IMG/VR virus record: IMGVR_UViG_3300021085_001452
Coordinates: 1 to 54,642 of that record
Source of the DNA: a virus
Reading direction: 5' to 3' (one strand)
Length of the DNA stretch: 54,642 bases
Part shown: piece after piece, positions 24,421 to 31,641 of the stretch
How positions within the stretch are numbered: position 1 is the stretch's first letter
Layout of the letters: each line of letters begins with the position of its first letter
Position numbers and translations under genes: made by a program
The notes under the pieces: model-generated
Told to the model about the DNA's origin: nothing
Database searches by the model: none
What the model saw: the letters and a program-made list of their open reading frames with translations, nothing else

Positions 24421-25632
24421 ATGAAATTTAAACAACTAAGAGAAAAATATAGAAGTAAATACCCTGCGTCTTTAGTAGCCGCAGCAGTAAAAATTGCAAT
24501 TGATATGGGCGGTAATATGACCGGGGCCTATAAAAAGATCGAAGCAATGAAAAGAGGTCTTGCAGATGACCCTATTGTTGCAGATGCATTAAAACAGGCA
24601 AACGAATCTGTTAATGAAGAGTTGGGTGAAGTAAGACCTTTTAAAAAGGGCTGGTCACCAGCTGAATGGAGAATTGTAAGAAAAGATAAAAAGATTGAAA
24701 AAGATATAGAAAAATTTTATAAGTCTATGGGTGGAAAGTATGGTGACCCTAGAAAAGCCATGACAGTAAAACAAGCCGAAAAGAATATTCCATATTTATA
24801 TAAACACGTTGTTAGTAATTTTGGTGTTGTTAATAACACTTCATTGGCCAATGCTATTATGAAATTTTATGACCATTGGGATGATGGTAAGGGTGTTTAT
24901 AAATATGAATCTGTTAATGAAGACTATGCTCAAGATTTAGATCTTGCTCAAAAAAATATGGCAAGACTTGCAAAGAAAGAAAAAGGTCAGGATAAAAAAG
25001 ATTACGAAGCAGTAGCAAGAGCTCTTAATCAAGGTAACCTTGGTGCAGTTAAGAAAGTAATCAAAAGTATTAGTACAGATGAAATCAGAGCAGATATTTT
25101 AAATGTCCTTGTAGGTTATAATGATCTAATTGCTAAGATGTATCCTAAAGCAGTAGATAATAAAGGTAATCTTAAACGTGGCTTGACTGTAGGTAAGATG
25201 ATTAAAGATGATTTTAACGAAGCAGTATCTCCAGAAGAGAAAGCACAACTTGCTCTTAAACATGCAAAAGAATTAGAAACTATTAAAAAGAAGCATGAAA
25301 GAGAAAAAGAAAATATGAAAGAAGAAGAAGCTGTATCTCCTGCTCAACAAGCCGCTATTGCAATTGCAAAGAAAAAGGCTAAAAAGGTAGTAGAAAACTA
25401 TATGGCCGAAAACTATAGAACTCTTGCAAAACACGGAATGGGTGCAGAAACTAAGAAGTCAATTAAAGTTGGTACAGAAGTAGATTACTATCGTGCTGAT
25501 GGTGCTAAGTATATGGGTAAAGTTACTAAGATGACACCAACAACTTATATTGTTAAAGATACTAAGAATGGTAAGAACTATCAGTTTACATACCATGATA
25601 GAATGAAAGCAAAGGCACTATTAAAGAAATGA
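24421..25632 (+). CDS. Multi-domain conserved phage protein, probably virion-associated
   Basis: The 403-residue product begins with MKFKQLREKY, then a recurrent marine-phage domain (YPASLVAAAVKIAIDMGG, KKIEAMKRGLADDP). The middle is helical and charged, with linker segments NESVNEE, ESVNEDY and FNEAVSPEE resembling prohead-protease-sensitive linkers. The C-terminal 60 residues form a Tudor/KOW-like strand module (VGTEVDYYRADGAKYMGKV). No catalytic motif was seen. The stop overlaps the next start (ATGA). Confidence 0.65.
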   Translation: MKFKQLREKYRSKYPASLVAAAVKIAIDMGGNMTGAYKKIEAMKRGLADDPIVADALKQANESVNEELGEVRPFKKGWSPAEWRIVRKDKKIEKDIEKFYKSMGGKYGDPRKAMTVKQAEKNIPYLYKHVVSNFGVVNNTSLANAIMKFYDHWDDGKGVYKYESVNEDYAQDLDLAQKNMARLAKKEKGQDKKDYEAVARALNQGNLGAVKKVIKSISTDEIRADILNVLVGYNDLIAKMYPKAVDNKGNLKRGLTVGKMIKDDFNEAVSPEEKAQLALKHAKELETIKKKHEREKENMKEEEAVSPAQQAAIAIAKKKAKKVVENYMAENYRTLAKHGMGAETKKSIKVGTEVDYYRADGAKYMGKVTKMTPTTYIVKDTKNGKNYQFTYHDRMKAKALLKK

Positions 25633-25982
25633 GCGACTTTAAAGATTTCATAGAAGGAAATGGTCTTTGGGCCAATATCCATAAGAAAAGAAAGGAAGGC
25701 CGACCAATGAGGAAGGCAGGTTCAAAAGGAGCACCTACTAAACAAGACTTTAAAAGAGCTCGAAGTGAAGACTTAGAAGAAGCGCCATTAGTAATGAACG
25801 ATATGGATATGGTAAAAACTTTATTTAATAAGATTTCATCTGATATGAGTAAGAATAGTAGAAGTAAAAGACCAGAGAAAAATTGGCCTGTATTACAACA
25901 ACTAGCTAAGATTGCTGGTTATGGTATTACTAAATCAGGCCAAGATAAAAACAAATCATTTAGGTACGATTTAAAGAAATGA
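25629..25982 (+). CDS. Conserved small phage protein with capsid-leader-like N-terminus
   Basis: A 117-residue basic protein. After MSDFKDFIEG comes LWANIHKKRKEGRPMRKAGS and GAPTKQDFKRAR, a segment I recall as very widespread in marine phage proteins, often fused to other domains. The C-terminus has a helical PVLQQLAKIAGYGITKSGQD. The basic core would suit DNA binding inside the capsid, which is an inference. It is coupled to both neighbours by ATGA overlaps. Confidence 0.65.
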   Translation: MSDFKDFIEGNGLWANIHKKRKEGRPMRKAGSKGAPTKQDFKRARSEDLEEAPLVMNDMDMVKTLFNKISSDMSKNSRSKRPEKNWPVLQQLAKIAGYGITKSGQDKNKSFRYDLKK

Positions 25983-26647
25983 TAAACTTTAGAGAACATT
26001 CAGAAATGATGGAAGGAGTAAATGATCCTTCTATTTTTAAAGCAGTATTCCTAGCAGGAGGCCCAGGTTCTGGTAAGTCTTTTGTAGTGGGTAAAACTTC
26101 TTTAGCTTCTTTAGGTTTTAAGATTATTAATTCAGATACTAATTACGAAAATGCATTAACTAAGGCTGGTCTTACTATGGATCCTGAAGATATATTTTCA
26201 GTACAGGGTCAAGCAATTAGAGATAAAGCAAAGGCAATTACAGGTAAACAATTAGAAAGAGCACTTATAGGAAGATTAGGTGTAGTTATAGATGGTACGG
26301 GAAAAGACTATACTAAAATAAAAACTCAGGTAAATAAGTTAAGGGAAATAGGATACGCAGTTCATATGATCTTTGTTAATACAGATTTAGAAACTGCGCA
26401 ACAAAGAAATAAATCCAGACCTCGTGTGTTACCTGCGGATCAAGTAGAAAAAATGTGGAAAGATGTTCAAAAGAACATTGGTAAGTTTCAAGGGCTGTTT
26501 CGTAATAGAATGACCGTAGTAGATAATTCTACAGGTGCCAATATAGACACCTCAACATTAGAAGCGTATAAAGATATAAAAAGATGGGCATCTAAACCAC
26601 CCGAGAATTCAATAGCTCAAAAGTGGATAAAGAGTCAAAGGAAATAA
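25979..26647 (+). CDS. P-loop kinase, zeta-toxin / polynucleotide-kinase-like
   Basis: Walker A GGPGSGKS is at 27-34 after a hydrophobic strand (KAVFLAG). GRLGVVIDGTGKDY near 98 is the second strand with an acidic residue, and TAQQRNKSRPR near 139 is an arginine-rich lid as in zeta toxins and small-molecule kinases. The N-terminus MINFREHSEMMEG matches the leader pattern of its neighbours. With the ligase-like gene at 21853 it could form an end-healing and sealing pair, but the substrate cannot be read. Confidence 0.8.
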   Translation: MINFREHSEMMEGVNDPSIFKAVFLAGGPGSGKSFVVGKTSLASLGFKIINSDTNYENALTKAGLTMDPEDIFSVQGQAIRDKAKAITGKQLERALIGRLGVVIDGTGKDYTKIKTQVNKLREIGYAVHMIFVNTDLETAQQRNKSRPRVLPADQVEKMWKDVQKNIGKFQGLFRNRMTVVDNSTGANIDTSTLEAYKDIKRWASKPPENSIAQKWIKSQRK

Positions 26648-26648
26648 A

Positions 26649-27038
26649 ATGCATAGTTTCTTAGAACATATAGAAGAAAGATTCGGAATTTATGAAGGTC
26701 AGCATGTACCTTTAGATCAGCCAATGATTGAACTAACAGAATCTGAATATCAGGGTAGAGATGTAGAACTTAACTCCCCCAAAAGATCAAGCGGTAAAAA
26801 GAAATATGTGGTTTACGTTAAAAATCCTAAAACAGGAAACGTAAAGAAAATAGAATTTGGTGATGCCAAAGGCGGCCTCACTAGTAAGATTAACGATAAG
26901 GGGGCAGCTGCTTCCTTTGCAGCCAGACATAACTGTGATACAAAAACAGATAAGATGTCATCAGGTTATTGGGCATGTAGATTACCTCGTTATGCAAAAC
27001 AATTAGGATTATCAGGTGGTGGAAATTACTTTTGGTAA
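26649..27038 (+). CDS. Conserved phage protein with RHNC domain and capsid-leader-like N-terminus
   Basis: The leader MHSFLEHIEERFGIYEG contains an I-E-E site. It is followed by a compact domain: KKKYVVYVKNPKTGNVKKIE, GDAKGGLTSKIND, ASFAARHNCDTKTDK and GYWACRLPRYAKQL. The last part, with two cysteines, recurs in many T4-like and giant-virus proteins and is of unknown role. It overlaps the next frame by 23 bases. Confidence 0.7.
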   Translation: MHSFLEHIEERFGIYEGQHVPLDQPMIELTESEYQGRDVELNSPKRSSGKKKYVVYVKNPKTGNVKKIEFGDAKGGLTSKINDKGAAASFAARHNCDTKTDKMSSGYWACRLPRYAKQLGLSGGGNYFW

Positions 27039-27309
27039 ACCGTACTGGGAAGATGCGGACATAAGAGAATTTGATCCTTTAAGGGAAGATGCTGAGTTTG
27101 TTTGGCATAGAGATAAAGAAGATAGAGAGATAGAAATATTAGACGGCGAGGGTTGGCAATTTCAATTACAAGATTGTTTACCATGGTTATTAAAAAAAGG
27201 AATGGTATTTAACATTAAAAGAGAAGAGTACCATAGATTAATCAGGGGTGTTACTCCACTTAAATGCAGGGTTTATAAACATGGCAACAGCAGCAGAACA
27301 AAGAGCTGA
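27016..27309 (+). CDS. Conserved small hypothetical protein
   Basis: A 97-residue acidic protein starting at GTG 27016 (a second GTG follows directly), overlapping the preceding gene. The pattern ITFGKPYWEDADIREFDP and FVWHRDKEDREIEILDGEGW is one I recall from cyanophages, where similar proteins carry the H-R-D-x-E-D motif. It may be a cupin-like beta fold. It overlaps the next gene by 29 bases. Confidence 0.65.
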   Translation: MVEITFGKPYWEDADIREFDPLREDAEFVWHRDKEDREIEILDGEGWQFQLQDCLPWLLKKGMVFNIKREEYHRLIRGVTPLKCRVYKHGNSSRTKS

Positions 27310-27580
27310 ACAATCAGCTCGTCTGGATAGAATAGAACAAAAAATAGATCAGATGTCTGAGGCTATTATAGCTTTAGCCCGTGCAGAAGAAAAGATTATA
27401 ACTCTTACTGATTTTGGTAAACAACAAGGGCAACAGATATTAACTCTTATAAATAGAGTAGATAGATTAGAAGATTTGGTGAGGCAGAATGCTTCAACAG
27501 TAAATGTTATCAACAAGATATTCTGGGTAGTCATCGCGGCAGCAGCCACAGGGATTACAGGAATGCTTTTCATGCACTAA
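27281..27580 (+). CDS. Coiled-coil protein with C-terminal membrane span
   Basis: Ninety-nine residues from ATG 27281. The longer frame from 27248 lies inside the previous gene and lacks support. Most of the length is heptad-like (RLDRIEQKIDQMSEAIIALA, ILTLINRVDRLEDLV), and the C-terminus is a membrane helix (FWVVIAAAATGITGMLF). This layout suits holin-like or spike-anchoring phage proteins. The role is uncertain. Confidence 0.65.
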   Translation: MATAAEQRAEQSARLDRIEQKIDQMSEAIIALARAEEKIITLTDFGKQQGQQILTLINRVDRLEDLVRQNASTVNVINKIFWVVIAAAATGITGMLFMH

Positions 27581-27592
27581 CAGGAGGAAAAC

Positions 27593-28414
27593 ATGAAATT
27601 AAATGATAAAGTAACCCTGGACATTGCTGCAACTGTAAAAGATGTAGTAGAGGGTAAAGTAAAAAAAGAAGAGGCTAAATATCCTCACGATATGTTTCAT
27701 CCCGAAACTGGTGAGAAGAAAGTAGCTAAAAATGAGAAAGACCATAAAGAACTTTCTAAGAAAGGTTATACTCACGACAAGCCAAAAAATGAATCGCCTG
27801 AAGAGCCTAGAGCAAAGGGTGAGAAAGATTTTAAAGCTTTACATAAAGTTAAAGCTTCTGGCGAGAAAGATATGGATGGTACAGTAGTTAAAGAAACCAA
27901 ACATGAGGAAGAAGAATCTCAAGAAGAGGCTAAACTTTCCGAAGAAGAGAAGTATAAACTTTTCTTTGCAAAGGCTTTGAAAAAGTTTGGTGCAAAATCA
28001 CCTGCTGAATTAGATAAAGAAAAAAGAAAAGAATTCTTTAACTATGTAGACAAGAACTATAAAGCAAAAAGTGAAGATGTTCAAGAAGATGTTAGGGACA
28101 TGAAAAACTATAAAGATAAAAATCGTAGAGGACACGAAGCCAGAGCATCTATCGAAGTAGTTAAAGGTAATAGTTCTAATAAGTTTAATGATGATTTTGG
28201 ATTTACTAAAGCTGAAATGGATCAGATGGATAAACTAATTAGTAAAATTAAAAAAATGCATGTAACTAGCTTTGATGGTGGTTCTTCTGCTCCAGCATCT
28301 TTAGAATTTTACGGTGATGAAGCTTCTTTAACTAAGTTTCTTGCTGATAGAAATGTACAAAAGATTGTTAAAAAATATAAGGCTAAGGTAAACGGACCAA
28401 CTTTAAATAAGTAA
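27593..28414 (+). CDS. Lysine/glutamate-rich protein, possible prohead core component
   Basis: A 273-residue highly charged protein. An N-terminal IAATVKDVVEGKVKKEEAK is followed by a PHDMFHPETGEKKVAKNEKD segment of a type I recall from marine T4-like phages. Residues 90-115 are an E/K-rich stretch. The C-terminal third is a small folded domain (FTKAEMDQMDKLISKIKKMH, LEFYGDEASLTKFLADR). Composition and neighbours fit a scaffold-core or internal protein, without proof. GGAGG precedes the ATG. Confidence 0.6.
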   Translation: MKLNDKVTLDIAATVKDVVEGKVKKEEAKYPHDMFHPETGEKKVAKNEKDHKELSKKGYTHDKPKNESPEEPRAKGEKDFKALHKVKASGEKDMDGTVVKETKHEEEESQEEAKLSEEEKYKLFFAKALKKFGAKSPAELDKEKRKEFFNYVDKNYKAKSEDVQEDVRDMKNYKDKNRRGHEARASIEVVKGNSSNKFNDDFGFTKAEMDQMDKLISKIKKMHVTSFDGGSSAPASLEFYGDEASLTKFLADRNVQKIVKKYKAKVNGPTLNK

Positions 28415-28446
28415 CTACTGGCCTTTTTTGGAAGTATATATAATAT

Positions 28447-28818
28447 ATGATGAAAATATTTGACACACTGACTAATAAGAACTTTAAGCTCTTTGCAATG
28501 AACAACTATAACAATCCAGAATGTATTGAAGTAGAAGAATTTGAAGAGGACTTAAACAGATTTAAATATGTAAAACGATTATTAAGTCGTTATGAGTTAC
28601 ATGATGATTTACAAGAACGATTAATATTAAATCATCTTATTGTAATATATAACGTATTCGGTATTGAAAATGCTAATAAGATGATAGAATTTAAGGTAGA
28701 GCAAATTCACTACCCGTATCTAAAACCCTTTTTAGTATTTTTAAACTATTTAAGAGAAGATCAGTGGGTAGATATACCTATGGATCAATATATTATTAAA
28801 GTATTAAGGGAAATTTAA
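28447..28818 (+). CDS. Conserved small phage protein
   Basis: A 123-residue helical protein (RFKYVKRLLSRYELHDDLQE, LILNHLIVIYNVFGIENAN, HYPYLKPFLVFLNYLREDQW). I recall similar proteins in cyanophages, of unknown role. Two ATG codons stand side by side at 28447 and 28450, just after a TATAAT-like sequence without a good -35. The stop overlaps the next start. Confidence 0.65.
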   Translation: MMKIFDTLTNKNFKLFAMNNYNNPECIEVEEFEEDLNRFKYVKRLLSRYELHDDLQERLILNHLIVIYNVFGIENANKMIEFKVEQIHYPYLKPFLVFLNYLREDQWVDIPMDQYIIKVLREI

Positions 28819-29396
28819 TGGGAGTTTTATCCAGAACAGGTGATTTAGTATACGCCTTTAGATTTTTAAGGCTACTTACTACGCCGTGGGAAAAGTCCAA
28901 AGCCTTTGAGTTAGGCCTAGTTGATGAGAATGGTAAAAAGTTAAAGAAGGCAACATCACCAGAAGAAAAATCTGCCTATACTGTTTTTCATAGATTAGTA
29001 TTTAACTTAAAAAGAATACTAGGTAAACTTCCATTTGGTAAAACTAAACTTGCAAGTTATGCAGCAGCACTCTTCTTAATTAAAGAGCAGACTGGTATGT
29101 CAGAAGAGTCAATTAAAAAAGTTTTAACAAAAGTTATTGGTGACTTTGAAAATGATATATTGGAAGAGTCAACTTGGTTTCAAGAAGATAATAGATTGAG
29201 ACCAGGTGTATATACATTAACAGAGGACATAGCATCACCACAGACGGGTGAAATTATTGCGATGTCTAAAACTAAAGTAAGGGTTGATGAATTTTTAGAT
29301 CCGGTGGATAAATTCTTTAACCAAAATATATACGAAGTGCATCACGTTCAAACAGCACAGAAGATATATATAAGTAATAGGAATTTAATAAGATGA
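28818..29396 (+). CDS. Conserved phage protein of unknown function
   Basis: A 192-residue protein. The N-terminal half is helical (LVYAFRFLRLLTTPWEKSKA, LVFNLKRILGKLPFGKTKLA). The C-terminal part is strand-rich (RPGVYTLTEDIASPQTGEII, TAQKIYISNRNL). This is a protein type I recall as conserved at equivalent loci in marine T4-like myoviruses, close to head genes. No enzymatic motif was seen. The TGA overlaps the next ATG. Confidence 0.65.
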   Translation: MGVLSRTGDLVYAFRFLRLLTTPWEKSKAFELGLVDENGKKLKKATSPEEKSAYTVFHRLVFNLKRILGKLPFGKTKLASYAAALFLIKEQTGMSEESIKKVLTKVIGDFENDILEESTWFQEDNRLRPGVYTLTEDIASPQTGEIIAMSKTKVRVDEFLDPVDKFFNQNIYEVHHVQTAQKIYISNRNLIR

Positions 29397-29659
29397 AATC
29401 ATTTAAAGATATTTGGGAAGATGCCGCAGCCAATTCAGTAGGTGCTGGTGGTGTTTCAATGCCTTCAGATGCCATGTCACCTGATGCACATAAGAAACAT
29501 AAACAAAGAAATAAGAAAGAAGGCCCACGTTACGATGGTAGAACCAAAGAAGGTAGAAAATTCGTAGAAAGAATGCTTCGAAGAAAGAAAGTAAGAGAAC
29601 AAAAGAAGGAATTAATGGCCCAAAAAAGTAATCTGAAGACACTAGATACTAAGAATTAA
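29393..29659 (+). CDS. Small basic protein with capsid-leader-like N-terminus
   Basis: Eighty-eight residues beginning MKSFKDIWEDAA, matching the leader pattern of the preceding cluster. Next come NSVGAGGVSMPSDAM, then a basic core (KKHKQRNKKEGPRYDGRTKE, GRKFVERMLRRKKVREQKK). Such a basic protein may bind packaged DNA. I recall similar sequences in T4-like cyanophages. Confidence 0.65.
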   Translation: MKSFKDIWEDAAANSVGAGGVSMPSDAMSPDAHKKHKQRNKKEGPRYDGRTKEGRKFVERMLRRKKVREQKKELMAQKSNLKTLDTKN

Positions 29660-29675
29660 TTAGGAAAGGTATATT

Positions 29676-30068
29676 ATGACAAAAATATTTATGGGTATAA
29701 TTGGGGCGATGGGATTATCATTCTTTCTCTATTATACATTTGCTGTTGTCCCTATGAAGAATAAGATAGAAGAACAGACAGCAGTTATTCTGGCACAAGA
29801 TCTCCGAGATCAGGAACAAAAAGCCACCATTCAATCCATTCAAGCAAATCTAACAAGAACAACTCAAGCTATGGCTGGGTTACAAGCAAGTAACCAGCAG
29901 TATGAAATCCAGATGAATGAACACTTGGATATATTTAGACGCCATAGTATTACTAAGTTGGCCAGTGCAAAACCTGGTTTAATAGAACTTAGAGCAAATA
30001 ATAGAACTAAGGAGGTATTCGATGCAATTGAAGAAGATAGCAATCGTATTAGCAGCCTTAACGATTAG
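29676..30068 (+). CDS. Inner-membrane spanin-like protein (Rz-like)
   Basis: One N-terminal membrane span (about 5-26, IFMGIIGAMGLSFFLYYTFA) is followed by a long helical, Q/N-rich periplasmic part with coiled-coil character (DQEQKATIQSIQANLTRTTQ). The next gene, in another frame and overlapping its end by 47 bases, encodes a lipoprotein. An overlapping type II membrane protein plus outer-membrane lipoprotein is the classic i-spanin/o-spanin arrangement. A lipase follows, supporting a lysis-related locus. Assignment by architecture. Confidence 0.65.
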   Translation: MTKIFMGIIGAMGLSFFLYYTFAVVPMKNKIEEQTAVILAQDLRDQEQKATIQSIQANLTRTTQAMAGLQASNQQYEIQMNEHLDIFRRHSITKLASAKPGLIELRANNRTKEVFDAIEEDSNRISSLND

Positions 30069-30537
30069 TGGATGTGCCCTATTACAGGGGCCTCGTGAAG
30101 TAGAGATTATAACTAAACCAATACAAATAGATATTGTTCAACCTACTCTACCACGCCCTATGGACTTAAAAGAACCAAGGTGGTATGTAGTATCTGATGC
30201 TACTATTATTGAAAACTGTTTAAAGAATGAAGAAGGAAACTCAGATTGTTCTTTAGGTAGAGAAGATATATATCCAGACGGGTATACATATTTAGATAGA
30301 TTTATTGATGATATTAAAAAACAGCATGGGGGAGATATAGTTTTCTTTGCTATGACTGCGGAAGACTATGAACTAATGTCTTATAATACACAAGAAATAA
30401 AAAGATATATTAACCAACTTGGAGAAGTAATAGTATATTATAGGAACGTAACGATCAATGATGAAAATGGTGCGGCAGTTGAAATTAAAGTGGAGGAACA
30501 GAATGGCGTCAACGAGAATGAAAGTGGAAAGGAGTAA
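30022..30537 (+). CDS. Outer-membrane lipoprotein, spanin-like (Rz1-like)
   Basis: The signal peptide ends in the lipobox LTISGC, with the modified cysteine at residue 18. A proline-rich part (IVQPTLPRPMDLKEPRWYVV) follows, as in Rz1-like proteins, then a small folded domain of about 90 residues that usual o-spanins lack. A strong AAGGAGG lies upstream. It overlaps the i-spanin-like gene at its start and the lipase gene at its end. Confidence 0.65.
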   Translation: MQLKKIAIVLAALTISGCALLQGPREVEIITKPIQIDIVQPTLPRPMDLKEPRWYVVSDATIIENCLKNEEGNSDCSLGREDIYPDGYTYLDRFIDDIKKQHGGDIVFFAMTAEDYELMSYNTQEIKRYINQLGEVIVYYRNVTINDENGAAVEIKVEEQNGVNENESGKE

Positions 30538-31264
30538 ATGGGAAAGGGCAGTAATTGCAGCTAAGTTATCTGCAATTGCATATATGAATGAGAAACCAGC
30601 AATTACAGCGGCAAAGAAATTAGGATTTGCCTGGGTTAAGTTAATATCTAAAGATGGTGCAGAAGTACTAATCGCAAAAGATAGAAATGATTTATGGTTT
30701 GCATTTAGAGGAACAGAACCAAGTAAGTTAAATGATGTTATGGCAGACTTAAAAGTATTTAAGAATTCTGCGATGGCAGGTGGTAAAGTACATGGTGGTT
30801 TCCAACAAGAAGTAGATGATTTATGGATGGAAATAGTAAAAGAATTAGAGCACAATGACCAACTAAAAGTAAGAAAAGATGTTTACTTTACAGGACATTC
30901 ACTAGGTGCAGCAATGGCAACTATTAGTTCTACTAGATATCAACCACATGAACTCTTTACATTCGGTTCACCAAGAGTGGGTGGAAAAAGATTTATTAAA
31001 AATATTAAATGCCCTCATTATAGATTTATGAATAATAATGATATAGTTTGTAGAATCCCTCCAGCATGGCTAGGATTTAGACACCATGGAGAAATGATTT
31101 ACTTTAATAGAAATGGTGATAAACAACCTAAACCAACTTGGGGTGATATGTTCTATGGTATCTTTAACTCATGGAAAAGATTTAAATTCTTTGATGGAGT
31201 TGTAGATCATGGAATGCCTAACTATGTAAAAGCAATCAAAAGACTAGATAAGGTGGAGAAATAA
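30503..31264 (+). CDS. Class 3 lipase (alpha/beta hydrolase)
   Basis: The nucleophile elbow GHSLGAA is at 131-137 (S133), preceded by LWFAFRGTEPSK (the oxyanion region). FTFGSPRVGGKRF and MNNNDIVCRIPP supply D180, and VVDHGMPNYV supplies H236, completing the triad. I chose ATG 30503, which has GGAGG seven bases upstream, over the longer frame from 30458. The sequence has no signal peptide. Beside the spanin-like pair it may attack phospholipids at lysis or remodel host lipids. Bacterial triacylglycerol use is less likely in a phage. Confidence 0.88.
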   Translation: MASTRMKVERSKWERAVIAAKLSAIAYMNEKPAITAAKKLGFAWVKLISKDGAEVLIAKDRNDLWFAFRGTEPSKLNDVMADLKVFKNSAMAGGKVHGGFQQEVDDLWMEIVKELEHNDQLKVRKDVYFTGHSLGAAMATISSTRYQPHELFTFGSPRVGGKRFIKNIKCPHYRFMNNNDIVCRIPPAWLGFRHHGEMIYFNRNGDKQPKPTWGDMFYGIFNSWKRFKFFDGVVDHGMPNYVKAIKRLDKVEK

Positions 31265-31265
31265 A

Positions 31266-31583
31266 ATGCATTGGCTAATTGTTCTTTCACTAAAATCAAT
31301 ACTATCCTCGATCATTGGTAGTTCTTTCTATCAATGGTTTCAGGGTACTGCACTTGGTATTTGGTTCCAAAAACAAGTAGATAAGTTTATGGAATACTTT
31401 GCCAAAAAATATGAACTTGAAGTATTAAAGAAAGATGCTAAGTTCAGAAAACAATATCCTCTTGCCGCAGAGAGGTTAGATGCCCTTGAGGCCAATTCTC
31501 ATCCATGTAAAGAGTTACATGAATTCGAAGCTTATCCAAAGCTTATAAAAAGAATAGAGAAATTAGAAAAAAATAGTAAATAA
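31266..31583 (+). CDS. Hypothetical protein, possibly membrane-associated
   Basis: A 105-residue protein with an amphipathic to hydrophobic start (LIVLSLKSILSSIIGSSF) and a helical, charged remainder (FMEYFAKKYELEVLKKDAKF, IKRIEKLEK). It is placed directly after the lipase and before a promoter, closing that unit. No family recognised. Confidence 0.55.
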   Translation: MHWLIVLSLKSILSSIIGSSFYQWFQGTALGIWFQKQVDKFMEYFAKKYELEVLKKDAKFRKQYPLAAERLDALEANSHPCKELHEFEAYPKLIKRIEKLEKNSK

Positions 31584-31586
31584 CTA

Positions 31587-31615
31587 TTTACAAGCACGTA
31601 AAAGTGTAGTATAAT
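31587..31615 (+). promoter_or_regulatory. Sigma70-like promoter for the ribonucleotide reductase unit
   Basis: TTTACA at 31587-31592, a 17-bp spacer and TATAAT at 31610-31615 after TGTAG, about 27 bases before the nrdA ATG. Confidence 0.85.
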
Positions 31616-31641
31616 ATATACTATTAAAACCGAGAAATATA

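Noticed and set aside
28439-28444. TATAAT just before the 28447 gene as a promoter
   Set aside because: No TTTACA-like -35 box stands 16-18 bases upstream (TACTGG there), unlike the other promoters.
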